The position numbers and the translations under genes are program-made. Source: Carya illinoinensis (taxonomy: Eukaryota; Streptophyta; Magnoliopsida; Fagales; Juglandaceae). From it: 64,000 bases of DNA. How positions within the stretch are numbered: the first letter of the stretch is position 1; every line of letters begins with the position of its first letter. The notes beneath the pieces were generated by a model. It ran no database searches and was not told the DNA's origin. It saw only the letters and a program-made list of their open reading frames with translations. The stretch lies in the NCBI RefSeq assembly GCF_018687715.1, contig NC_056761.1, positions 19,432,001 through 19,496,000 of the forward strand, given 5' to 3'. Below, piece after piece: positions 35,606-47,100 of the stretch.

Positions 35606-36145
35606 ACATGAAACCTAGCTTTGGAACCCTAGCCATCGTTGTGTCTCACGGGTTCTTCACTATCTCGTTGATTACTTTTTGAAAAGGAAAGCAGATATGG
35701 GAAGAAGAAGATCCCTCTGTTTTGAGCACCAAATCCCTTGCCATCGTCATCATCCTCGTGACCCAAAGGTTTGTTCTCTGCGATTTGGGTCCTTTTTTTC
35801 GATTTGAGTCTGTTTAGCTTTTGTTCATGCCAAATCTATTGCATCCTTCTTCAGATATTTTAGGGTTTTTTCCTGTTGTTACTTTGTTAATTTGGGTATG
35901 TTTTGATGATAATGTTTGAATGTAAAAGATTTAAGGAAATAATTTTGTGGGTCAGATCTGTGCTAGCATATTTAATGTGACTTTTGATAGATGCACTAGC
36001 TTGGCATCTCGTAGCCGTGTTAGATCACCCATCACCATGCACAACCCCACATCTAACAGAGCACAATAGCTCATATTCTGACATGGTATGAGGCTCATAC
36101 AATACTCATAGCACTGGATGAGTAAAATTACTTGTTAGTTTTTTG

Positions 36146-38262
36146 TGATACCCCATTTTTATGTGTATTTTCGCTGAAAGAGTTGTTTTTAATTTAATTA
36201 ATACATTAGCTCTTTTATTTTAAATTATTGTATTTTAATTGGTTTTATTTTAGTTTGATGTGGTGTTTAATTTATTTTAATCGTTTTATGTTTTTAAAAA
36301 TCGTTTTCGTCGGACCAGTTTTTGGTTTTCGGATATGAGGATTGGACTTTATTTTCTTTCTCCATCTTTTCTTTTCTCTTTTTTCTTTTTCCCTTTTTCT
36401 TTTTTCTTTTTCCTTTTCTTCTTTTCCTTCTTTCTTTCTTTTTTTCTTCTTCTTCTTTTTCCTTCTCTCTTCCCACGTGCTGCAGCTCTCTCTTCTCTCT
36501 TCCCGTCATCGATCTGTCTTCCACCTAGAACCGCTGCCGCCGGCCGACGTGGCCGACACAACCACCACCAATCAACTCCCCTCCAACCGGCACACCACCC
36601 CACCAAAAATCAACCCCATCCGAGCGTCGTTCACCCCCTAGAGCCCCATCTTTCCGCATGGTTTTGAGTCATTTCCGGCGCCGTCACTCCACCGCCGGCC
36701 ACCACCTCTTCACCACTTCATCCCCTACCTCTTGCCGTCCTAGCCCACCCATTTCCGGCCCCGATCCGTTACCAGAGCAGCTCCCACGAGCTCAACTCCG
36801 ATCAGCCCCTTTTTGCACTTCTACCGCCATTTCCACTGCCACCCACGGCCAAAGCTCACTTTCATTAACTTCATAAACATCCCTAGACCATTCCCTATCA
36901 ATTTTGTATATTGGTTTGTCCCCGTTCGAAAGTGGGTAATTTACAACCCATAGCCATAGTGTAAAATACACTGTTACGTTGCTTTTTCTTTGTCGTTTGC
37001 AACGTCGTGAGCTTTCAAAAAATACCTTATAGCGCTGTAAGTATTTTTCAAACTCTATTTTAGATTTAAATATATTTTTACTCTTACAATAAATTATTGG
37101 ATTGATTGGTTGATTCCGGATTGAGTCCGAAGAATTCGGGGGTCGGATGGATTGAGGACAGAGTTGCTTGGTTTGGTTGTTTTTGTGTTTGATTGGTTAA
37201 TTGTGCCTTGAGGTTGCATTTACATGGTGCATTCACGTGCATTTTATTTAAATTTAGAAAATCCTATTTTATTCATGTAAATGAATTTTCAGGTGCATGT
37301 GTATCACGACTCCAAGCCGGGATGAGATATTATCTCGGTGGAGCTCCTCTGGTCACTCGGGAGTGGATAATACTGAGTGACATCCCCTGGGTTATCGTTG
37401 GGCAACGACCGGATCGCACGATATGGTAACGTTGTCGTGTCGACTCCGTGGTCCCTAGAGTGACGGGGACTAGAGGACGGCCTGGTCCAGGGACGCGCTG
37501 GGCGCGAGTACTGGGTATCACTCGTTTAGGTGTCACACGTGTAGTCGTTACCTGCGGTGTGGCACAAGAGCCAAAGTGTGCGAATGATCCCTAGGGAGAT
37601 CATGGTGCATGCAATAATTGGATCGGTTTTATGGATTTCGGATACGGGCCATTTTCGGGAAAAATGGTCAGGTTACGTTGAGGCTTTGCGATCCATTTTT
37701 TGGAAAAATGGTAGTTTCTTGCTTTGGGCCATTATCTGGGATAATGGCAAGACTGGTTTTAAAGGTTATGTTTTTGGGCCAAAAATGGGATTTTGGCGTG
37801 CGTGGAAAAAATGTGGTTTTTATAGGACGTGCATTTGCATTCTTTCATGCATATTGTTTGAGTTTAATATGTTTTTATCTTGTGGCGTTTGGATCTTACT
37901 TATCTGCGGCACTATTTTTGGTACCGTAGATTTTGATGCAGAGATTGAAGAGGAAGAGGAGGCTGAACCCGAGGAGGCGGCTCCGCCGGAGTTTTGAGTT
38001 GGAGTTTATGCCTTGTAGTTGGTTTTGAAACTATATTTGTAACTTGTAATATTTTATTATGTATGTTTTGAACGGCTTTGTATTAAACAAAGAAAAATTC
38101 TGATACTTAGTTATATGACTTGTTTATCCGCTGCGTGTTTTCTTTGTACACTTATTGCATGTATACACACTTGGCACTTGGCGATAGGGTGGTGACTCTT
38201 GTTGTCATCATCTGAACGTCTCGATTTCTCCGTATCCGTACGTGGGATTTGGAAGCGTCACA
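36146..38262 (+). mobile_element. Gypsy-type solo LTR nested in the hAT element
   Basis: It starts TGATACCCCA and ends GGAAGCGTCACA, about 2.1 kb, with no internal region on either side. Flanks TTTTG (36141-36145) and TTTTT (38263-38267) match at four of five positions, a plausible target duplication. Its first 900 bp parallel the minus-strand fragment at 3421-4322. It has a pyrimidine-rich tract, a GC-rich stretch, and a late GAAGAGGAAGAGGAGG stretch. Frames inside it are low complexity. Gypsy assignment is by termini and size; no coding region confirms it. Confidence 0.75.
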
Positions 38263-39042
38263 TTTTTTTTCTTGTCACTAATGAAAATTAATTAATTTAA
38301 AAGTATGCTTTTAATAATTATATTTTTGACATAATTTTTTTTCATCATATGGAGATAATTTTGAATAATAGTTTGAATATAGACAGTTGAAAAATATTTG
38401 TGCTTTTAATGTGCATTCTTTAATTAAAAAAAAAAAACTGTTGTCTATTCTTTCTATCCATGAAACTTTTGAGATATCAGTGTATGTCAATTTTTTCTAT
38501 CTTGCACTGCTATTTTTTTTATGTTTTTTTTTTTGGATGAGCTGTTAAGTTGTAGTCCAGGTAACATGGTCACGGTACACAAATATAATCTCTCTTGAAA
38601 TGTACAATTCTTAAAGCTTCATGAAGCCCATGTTAACCATTAACTTGGTGAGAAAATTTTCGATAATAGGGTACTCTTCCCTATTCTTATAAAGCCTCAC
38701 TTTTGGAGAATATAACTTTGACTACCTAGAAATCTGGTCATAGGAAAGGAACACTATTCTTAAATTCATACTATTTGATTGTTTTAGTGGAAGGGAAATT
38801 AATAGAAATTTTTTCTCTAGATTTTTGTCTGAACATTGCCATGTTATCTAGATGTAAAAGAATCATTTTGCAAAGGATCTCTTTGATAGTAATACCAATT
38901 ATATAAAGTTCTAACTGAACAAGTTGCATTTTGGAAAATACATAATTTTAAAACTTAAAAAAAAAATCTTTATTAATCAACCCTCTAGCTTGTTCTATTA
39001 TAAGTGAAAGAAATAATTTGTGTTTTTGTGAAACTGCAATAG

Positions 39043-39297
39043 ATTTGGCAGAGTATGATGAGGTATTGTGAAATGAGGGGCAAGGACCTTTTAGATGCAG
39101 GTGTAATTACATCAGCAGATCTCTATGAATGGATGAAGGTAAAGAATACTGATGAATCAGCCATTGCTGGCGTTGGCTTGCCTTGTTATTCTTTCTTGTA
39201 GGCTCTTCTCTGCTCCATGAAAGCTAATTCTAGTGGTTTACTGCTTGATGGCGTTGAAGTTAACTACTTCAACAGACCAAAGGTTACATATGGTTAG
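39043..39297 (+). pseudogene. Exon-like host-gene fragment inside the hAT element
   Basis: Two open, correctly spliceable segments occur: 39043-39138 (after AATAG, before GTAAAG; 32 codons including MMRYCEMRGKDLLDAG and LYEWMK) and from 39202 (after TTTCTTGTAG) for about 27 codons (ALLCSMKANSSGLLLDG, NYFNRPK) to a possible donor at AAG/GTTACA, or a TAG soon after. They share one frame and a 63-bp intron. The composition is that of a normal plant protein, not a transposase. I do not recognise the family. Position between hAT ends suggests capture of part of a host gene; it could instead be remaining transposon coding sequence. Confidence 0.45.
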
Positions 39298-40019
39298 GTA
39301 ATCTGCTTATTGAAAAAAGCTAATGCAGTGATCGACTTCATGGGCAGTGCTATGTCCTTAGTGTTCCAGATAAATGAAACAGGCTCCTGCAGTAAAATAG
39401 GACCATTAGATATGTAATTTTCATATATTATAGTTGTGTTTTGTAATGTAATGTATAAATATCAAATAATGTAATTAGTTAAAAAGGTAATTAGTTTTAT
39501 TTTATTTTCTTTTTGAAAGGAAAAACTTCATATAACATTAACCAGAAATATTTTTTGTTTTATATATAAAAAATGATGCTTTTCAACATTTTTTCTTGAA
39601 AAAGTTGTATAGAATATAGGCTTTTAGATTAAAAAAAAACAATTATGCTTTTCAACACTATCATTTTCTTGAAAAAAAAAATTAACAAGTAAGATTTCGT
39701 TATATATATTTAAAAAAAAACTCGGGTATAATCCGGAACCCGGATTCCGGATTGTAAAAATCCTGATTCATCCGGGTTTCGGCCCGGGTCATAATCCGCA
39801 CTAATCCGGTCCAGATTTGGAACTCGGTTTCGGGTCGGGTATATCCGGATTCCCGGTCCGAAACCCAGATGAACAGTCCTAATATTGAGAATATTGAGAA
39901 TTGACATCTCATCTCTTAATTGGTGTTTTTACTTAAATACAGAGTTGTTTTTTCATGATTCAATTGTTGTCCCAAAGCTCACTCATACAACTCTAATAAG
40001 CCTTGTAACCTACTCCACT

Positions 40020-40613
40020 CAAGAGAATTGGCTTTGATGAAAAGTAAAATAAGTGGGAAACCAAACCTCCCCCTATAGAGAATTTGTTGACCTTAAGCAT
40101 ATGTGATTAAGCAACTAAAAACTTATGAACACAACAAGAAAAGATAAGGACTCAATAAATGTCCTTACCTTAAACCCCGACCGGGTTTGAGTTTTTCCTA
40201 AGGTTCACCGTTCACCTAGATCGAATAAGGCACAAATGTTATATACACTCCATAATGAGAGAAATCCACGTGTTTTTGAAACCCAACTTCTCCATCACTT
40301 ATTTCAGAAAACATCATTCAACTAAATCATAAGTTTTGCTCGTATCCAACTTAATAGCCATATAAGTCATGTAACCCTCTGGTATGTAAAGTCTCATAAG
40401 CAGCAATGATATTATCAAATATAAGCCAACCAAGTATAAAAGTACTCAAATTTGGTGAAATGATAGAATTCATCACTTTCTTAAGTTTTATTGACAAGTA
40501 CGTTAGAAATTATCTTGTACAAAACATTACAAAGGCTTACAGGCCTAAAATAAGTACACTTGACAACTTTTTTTTTTCTTTGGAATCAACACAATGTATG
40601 TATCATTGATGAA
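40020..40613 (-). pseudogene. LINE reverse transcriptase fragment
   Basis: Minus-strand translation near 40610-40300 gives degraded RT motifs resembling INxTYIVLIPK, FRPxSLCNVLYKIISxVL and SPNQSAFIPGRLI of plant L1 elements, with many stops and frameshifts. The fragment ends abruptly at 40613, where the copia LTR begins. Confidence 0.6.
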
Positions 40614-40700
40614 TGTTGAACCCAAAGTTTCAAGTTTCGAGTAATTATATATTTACACATGAATTTTGATGATAACAAATGAATTCAAATATAAAAGAGT

Positions 40701-42006
40701 CTATATTGAAAACCGTTCGAGGGAGGTGGAGTTTCGGCTCCTCCCTCCCTCCCCCAAACATTTCTTCTTCTATTTTTCATTGCCTTTCTTCTAAAAATAA
40801 GATCTGTATCCGGAGGCCTCCACCAGAGGCTGTGTCCCGAGACCTCTTCTCCATTTTTACACCCAGCTGGGTGGAGAGACTTTTCATTTTGGGGGTGGAG
40901 GTTTTCGGTTTCGTTTTGGGCGAGTTTCCTGACTGTTTTGGTATAGTCTGCTGTGGGGATTTCTCAGAGGGTTACGGTGTGAGTTGATTCGGGTGACTTG
41001 CTCCTGGAGATGATGTTTTTGCATGTTGGTTTGGGGAGCTTCCTGCGGGGTAAAGGATCTCTGTTTTATCCATGGAAAACAGAGGGTTGTTTTCAGGTTG
41101 TAAGCCGAGCTGCATGGAGGTTTTAAAGGGGTTTTGGGGTGGAGTCCGGGTGCAACTCATGGTGGTCACTCCTTTGATTGGTGGTGGAAACCGGGTGTCG
41201 CAGTGTTTAGATGGTTTCTTAGTTCTTCTTTGTTTTCGTTTTGGTTGTTTAGATTTGGCTAGATCTGGTTCTTTTGGTTGGGCGTATGGAATAAGCCTCT
41301 GTTTTGGTTTTGGTTTTCGTTTCTGTCTCCGTTTAGTCTAGTCGAAGTGGAGTATGGATGGTTTTGGTGGTTATGGGCTGGCGACGGTGACGGGGATGAA
41401 GCTGGCAACGGTGAGAAACCCTTGGTGCAGGAAGTGGCTCTGTTACGGTTGGTTTGTTGTTAGAAATCCTTGTGCAGGAATTGCGTGGTGTAGGCTATGT
41501 GTGTGATGCAGGCTATGGGCTGACAGAAATCTATGGGCAGAAAGGGGTTGGGCGAAAAGCGAGTGGGCATAAGGCATATGCCTTATTAGTTTGTTTTTTC
41601 AGTGTCTATTATGTTGTTTTTTTAGATCTTAATAAATATCTTTTGAAATAGGCAAGTACCTCTCCTCTTTTGAGGATGGGGGTTGTGAGTCCTCTCCTCT
41701 TATAGAGGGTGAAGGTTGGATAGTTCGTCCTCTTTTAGAGGGTGAGGATGATTTGTGTTGTTTTTCTCGCAAACGAGCCGAGATGGACACTTCTGTTTAT
41801 CAGAGTCTCGCATCTCAATATGGTGTCGTCATTGGAGAGCTTAGAAGTTTTTAGACATAGTCTGGCGCAATGAAAATTGTGTACGGGGGAGCGTACAACC
41901 GATGGGTAGTTGGCTTGTAATCGGGGCTTGTTACCCGTAATTATTGGTCACAGCTGTAACTTCCTTCATTCAGTAATGAATTGAAGTCTATTTCAAAAAA
42001 AAAAAG
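40701..42006 (+). mobile_element. A-tailed non-LTR retroposon inside the copia LTR
   Basis: The insert is bounded by perfect copies of TATAAAAGAGT (40690-40700 and 42007-42017), an 11-bp target duplication. The intact LTR at 27107-28450 shows the uninterrupted site. It ends in about ten A residues. The 5' part is pyrimidine-rich then GC-rich; the 3' part has three imperfect copies of TCCTCT-TTT-AGAGGGTGA-like phrases (about 41660-41750). No RT, endonuclease or other protein is recognised, and open frames are short. The structure fits a non-autonomous LINE derivative or long SINE-like retroposon mobilised by target-primed reverse transcription. Confidence 0.75.
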
Positions 42007-43329
42007 TATAAAAGAGTTTCAACCTCAAGTTTTCTATACAAATGGAGCCAAGCACATCAATGAACTAAGCATGAGTAAGAAATGGAACAAGTTCACATTA
42101 AAGCTCATAGAGTAATTTTGTATAACTCTTGAAAAATTGAAATTAGGATTAGTGTTCAAAATTAATATTTTATCAACAAGCATTAAAATACATTTTTCAT
42201 ATGTACATGAATATTTTGAAAATTTTGAAAGATGATTGATTGTCATCCATAACATGTATATGACATGATTAAAAGTTTGAATTCTGAAAATATTAAAAAT
42301 AATTAATTGTCATCATTCATATGTGCATGTTTTATTTGAATATTTTCAAAAGTGATTAATGTTCTTTTTGACTTATGCAAAAGGTAGATGATTTTATTTA
42401 AAAATTTTGAAAAGTAAATAATACTCATTTTGTCATATGCTAAAAGTAAAAAAATTAGGTTTAAAATTTTTAAAAAGTGAATTATGTTATCTTTGATAAT
42501 TGAAAAAGAATAAACTTTTATTTGAATTTTTTGAAAAATGGATAATGTTTTTCACAATCGAAAAAGAAGAAACTTTTATTTGAATTTTTTAAAAAGTGAA
42601 TGATATTGTCTTTGACATATGAATCTTTTCAAATTTGAATATGATGTTTCATATGCCTATAAATAGCTCAATTGAGATCTTCAAATTCACAACACCAAGA
42701 GTATATGCATATCATTGCAAGTTTTGTAATATTCATTCAAAGTTTTCAATCTATTTTCTCTAAGTATTGAGCCTTAACCCTTATTCATTTTGAGAGAGAT
42801 ATAGTTTGCGCTGTATTGTTTTTATTTCACTCATTGAGAAGTTTTTTCTGATAACCTACATACTATCAGCTCTTGTATCAGTAAAAGGGTGTGTATAACC
42901 TTTGTGTGTGTAGAAAGTGTTCTACACAGGAAATAGTTGAATCACCACGTGTAAGGTGATTGCAAGTGTAGAGGGTATTCTATACTGATCTTTTGTAGCA
43001 GTGTTGTTCAAATGTGTAATAGATTTCTATCTCGACCTAAAGGAGGTTGAATAATGAATTTAAAAATTCTAAAGGGGTAGCTTGAGGCAAGGATGTAGGC
43101 AGTGGGACCGAACCACGTTAACATACTAAGTTTACTTCTCTCTTACCTTTACTCTTTATATTTATTACTGCTTCGTATTTTGTTTATATTTTATATTTTA
43201 TATTTGATTTATAATTGTTAATTTTAAAATACAATCCAATTCACCCTCTTGTGTTAGTCATATGGAAAACAATTGGTATCAGAGTAAGGGTTTTGTTGTA
43301 AGATTAACTATCTTTTGAGTTAAGATCTT

Positions 43330-44094
43330 ATGGCTAACATTGCAACTTTATTTGGTGAATGTCAATCTAGTAGTCGGCCTCCACTCTTTTGTGTAAATAA
43401 TTACTCATTCTGGAAATCTAGAATGAGAATATTCCTTCAGGGTCAAGGTCGAGAAATCTATAAATGTATTATAAATGGACATTATATCCCAACAAAAGTG
43501 GTTGATGGAGTAAATGTCAAAAATGAAGAAGAAGAGTTTGATCGTGAATATGATAGAATTTATACATTGAATTTAATGGCTATGAATTTCTTATATAATG
43601 CTCTCAATGGAAATGAATTCATTAGAATAATGATTTGCACTACGGCAAAGGAAATTTGGGATAACTTGGAAGTTATTTATGAAGGAATTTTGCAAGTCAA
43701 TGAATCAAAAATTTATATTCTTACTCATGAATATGAAATGTTTAAAATGAATGATGATGAATATATTTATTGTATGTACATTCATTTTACTAACATCATA
43801 AATAACTTGACAGCTCTCGGCAAAGTTTATTCCAAGGTGAAGATAGTAAAAAAAATTCTCAACTCTCTATCAAAATGCTGGGAATCAAAAGTGACAGCGA
43901 TTCTTGAAGATATAGATCTCAAGAAACTCGAAATGAATGAATTCATCGGGTCACTTACCACCCATGAGTACACATTGAAAATAGGAGAAGAAGAAGGAAA
44001 GCCAAGAAGAGCTTGTCACTTAAAACTGTTTCTCATGAAAGTGAAAGTGATGAAGATGAGGAAAGTGACGACAAAGATGAAAAAGTTGCGATGA
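43330..44094 (+). pseudogene. Copia gag (UBN2-type), frameshifted at the C-terminus
   Basis: The frame begins MANIATLFGECQSSSRPPLF 56 bp after the LTR. It has the gag-polypeptide pattern of copia elements (NNYSFWKSRMRIFLQ, AKEIWDNLEVIYEG, ILNSLSKCWESKVTAI), open for 254 codons. A frameshift near 44010-44020 sends the acidic C-terminal segment (SHESESDEDEESDDKDEK) into another frame, and the zinc knuckle and everything downstream are missing. The N-terminal two thirds are well preserved. Confidence 0.8.
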
Positions 44095-44174
44095 TAACAA
44101 GAAGATTTTTATCCTTTGAGAGATTTTTAAATTCCAAATCCTCTGTCATACCATCTTGTGCCCCCCACCCGAGC

Positions 44175-47100
44175 AGCTTTCCCCTTCCCTTTAAACTTGA
44201 GCTTGGTTTCTACCAAACCTATAAGCAAATTTAACACTATACCTACCATCCTGAGTTTCCCCCCATATAAACTTATCCTCGTGGTCCTCTAAGCTCAATC
44301 CTAGGTAGGTAATTGGAGCTACAATCAGGAGAAAAGAGCCTCCTGAGTTTGAGTAGATCCCACCACTTAGTGACTAGGTCAATAAGACTGGAGGCAGTGG
44401 ACTTGGGGTAGTGTTGTGCTGTTCCACCATAGCGAAGGCTTGATGGCCTAAACCCTAGGATCCAGTAATTCTCCCAAATGTCAATTGAACATCCATTCCC
44501 CACCCTCCAGATGCATCCTTCCTTCAAAATCTTTGATGCCTCCCATATTCCCCGCCATGCATAGGACGAATGTCATCCTAAACCTGCTTGAAACAAGTGG
44601 CTTTGAGGGAAGTATCTAGCCTTATATACATGGTGAAGTAGGGAATCTGTTTCCTGCAAAATACACCACCCTTGTTTAGCCAAAAAGGACATGTTAAAGG
44701 TACGGAGGTCTTTGAACCCCATTCCTCCTTCTGCTCTTGAAGCACACATTTTGGCCCAACTAATCCAGTGAACCTTCTTCTCACCTCCCTTTTGCTCCCA
44801 CAAAAAACTAGCCATCATTTTTCCAACTCAGAGCATAGGGAAACAAGTATTTTGAAACAACTTATGAAAAAAGTTGGAACCAAAAGGGCCACAGCCTTGA
44901 TGAGTACTTCCTACCCCCCTTGAGACAATAATTTCTCTTTCCATTTATTCAATTTTGTCCACACCTTATGTTTGATATCTGAAAAGGCCTCCCTCTTTGC
45001 TCGACCTATCATGGGTGGCAACCCCAAGTATTTATCAAACTGGTTGGACCTTTGTACACCCAGAAATTAAGGATCTGTTGCTGCATTCCCGAGGTCTCGT
45101 GTTTACTAAATATCATGGCTATTTTTTGGCAATTCACCCTTTGTCCCGAGGTTCGCTCATATTCCACTAGCACCCTTTGAATATTTCTACATTCCTATAA
45201 AGTGGCCTTACCAAATAATATGCTATCGTCCGCGAACAGTAGATGGTTCAAATAGGGCGCCCCTCTACAAATCTTGGACCTACAATACTACAACTTGCCA
45301 TTGCATTATGAAGTAAATATATAAGGCTCTCAGAACACAAGAGAAAGAGGTAAGGTGACAAGGGGTCGCCTTGCCTCAGACCTCTCGATAGTGAGAAAAA
45401 AACATGTAGGGCTTCCGTTGATAAGAATAGAGAAGGACACCATTTGCACACACCTCATGATAATTCTCACCCACTTTTCATGGAAATCTAGTTTCATCAT
45501 TGTCTTCTCAGGAAAGGGCCACTCGATCCTATCATACACCTTACTCATGTTCATTTTGAGTGACATGTACCCTATTTTTCCCACCCTCTTATGTTTCAGG
45601 AAGTGAACCACCTCATGAGCAACTAATATATTATCCGTGATCAGCCGTCATGGCACGAATGCAGTCTAAGCACCTTTGCCATCAGTTTATAAACTATGTT
45701 GCAAACACTAACGGGCTGATAATCTATGACTCTAATAGGTTTCAGCTTCTCTGGAATCAATGTTATAAACGTGTGATTAATAGAACTAGGAAACTTACCA
45801 AAGTTGAGAGCTTCCAACACTATTGAGGTCACTGTCTTTCCGATGGTCTTCCAATACACCTGAAAAAACACGGGAGCCAATACATCGGGGCCAGGTGCCT
45901 TTGATGGGTGCATTTTTTGGAGAGCCTTTGAAGACTTCCTGCTCTTCGAAATCCTTAATAAGGAGCTGATTCATCTCCTCATTAATGCGCCCCTCCAAAC
46001 CTTCCAAACATCCTAGTTTGCTCCCTATCACATCGTGCTGCACTGAAGAGGAGTAGATATTCTGGAAATAGTCCAGAATAACTTGATCCCTCCTGTATTC
46101 TACTTGCCATTGACCCCTCTCATCTAGGATTTCCTTAATGGAATTCTTCCACCGTCGCTGAGAGGCTTTATGGTGGAAATACTTTGTGTTGTGGTCACCC
46201 TCCTTCAGCCATAAGGACTTGGACCGTTGCCTCCACATGATCTCCTCTCGCTTTAACCAACTTTGTAGCTTAGCCCGAGAGCTCTATTGCTCCTCCTTTC
46301 TAAGAAATCTCGGATCCTCAACTTGCAACTGGTGGATTGGCTCTCTCACCTGGTTGATGTGGTTATGAACCTGGCCAAACACTTCATGGTTCCAAATCGA
46401 TAACTCCCGACTACATCAAGATTTAGTCTTTCCTCCTCACCCTCTCAGACATCCGCAATGATCTGCTTGCACTCCTCCAATTCGATCCACATGGCTTCAA
46501 ACTTGAATGGCCTCCTCCTTCTCCTTTTCTGGATAAAGTTGCCTTCAAGTGCAAACAAATGAGGAGATGATTCGAGTGAGCTGCTTGTCCATGAACCACT
46601 CTCACATGCAGGAACCGTTGACACCACAACTAGTTGGTTAGGCATTTATCCAGACGCTCTCTAATACTGGCCTCAGTTCCATGCCTGTTGCACCATGTAA
46701 ATGTTATACCTTCAAAACCAAGGCCCTTTAAGCCTCAACCATCGATAGTGGCCCTAAACAATACTAGTTGTCTCTCTGGCCCATCTCGACCACCTACCTT
46801 TTCCTCTCTGCTCAACAACTCGTTAAAATCTCCCAAAACAAGCCATGGCTAGGGGTTACCCAAAACTGCTTGTGTTCTAATTTGCTCCAAGTTTCCATCC
46901 TTCTAGAAGTCTCGGGATGGCCATACACTCCCGTGACAAACCACCTCTCCTCTTCCACCCCCTTGGTGATGTATGCACTAATATGGTACTTAGAATAACT
47001 AGAAATCATTACGTTGAGCTCCTTCTACCAAAGCATTGCAAGCCCACCACTTCGCCTCTCACTATCTATGCCCAAACAAAAATCAAACCCCACCTTGAAC

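Larger units (their letters stand above)
35084..39881. mobile_element. hAT-type transposon carrying exon-like sequence and a nested LTR
   Basis: The ends are inverted: TAGGGGTGTTTATCC at the left and the complement of GATGAACAGTCCTA at the right. Perfect 8-bp duplications ATATTGAG flank it (35076-35083 and 39882-39889), the hallmark of hAT insertion. Both subterminal zones (35095-35330 and 39720-39870) are packed with ACCCGG and CCGGGT words, which in this superfamily can be transposase-binding repeats (inference). Without the nested gypsy LTR (36146-38262) it would be about 2.7 kb. I find no transposase domain. The interior has CT microsatellites and spliced-gene-like pieces (39043-39297, and possibly 35697-35769). 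Confidence 0.85.
40614..44130 (+). mobile_element. Truncated copia element with split 5' LTR
   Basis: The 5' LTR runs from TGTTGAACCCAAAG (40614) to GGAAAACA (43271) and is the same family as the solo LTR at 27107-28450. It is interrupted by a 1306-bp insert (40701-42006). The primer binding site TGGTATCAGAG is at 43274-43284 and gag follows. Recognisable element sequence stops near 44130; protease, integrase, RT and the 3' LTR are absent, and a minus-strand LINE lies immediately beyond. Deletion or rearrangement is likely. Confidence 0.85.

Noticed and set aside
35055..35636. A 193-codon frame rich in Arg-Glu repeats
   Set aside because: It is the translation of CT/GA microsatellites inside the hAT element.
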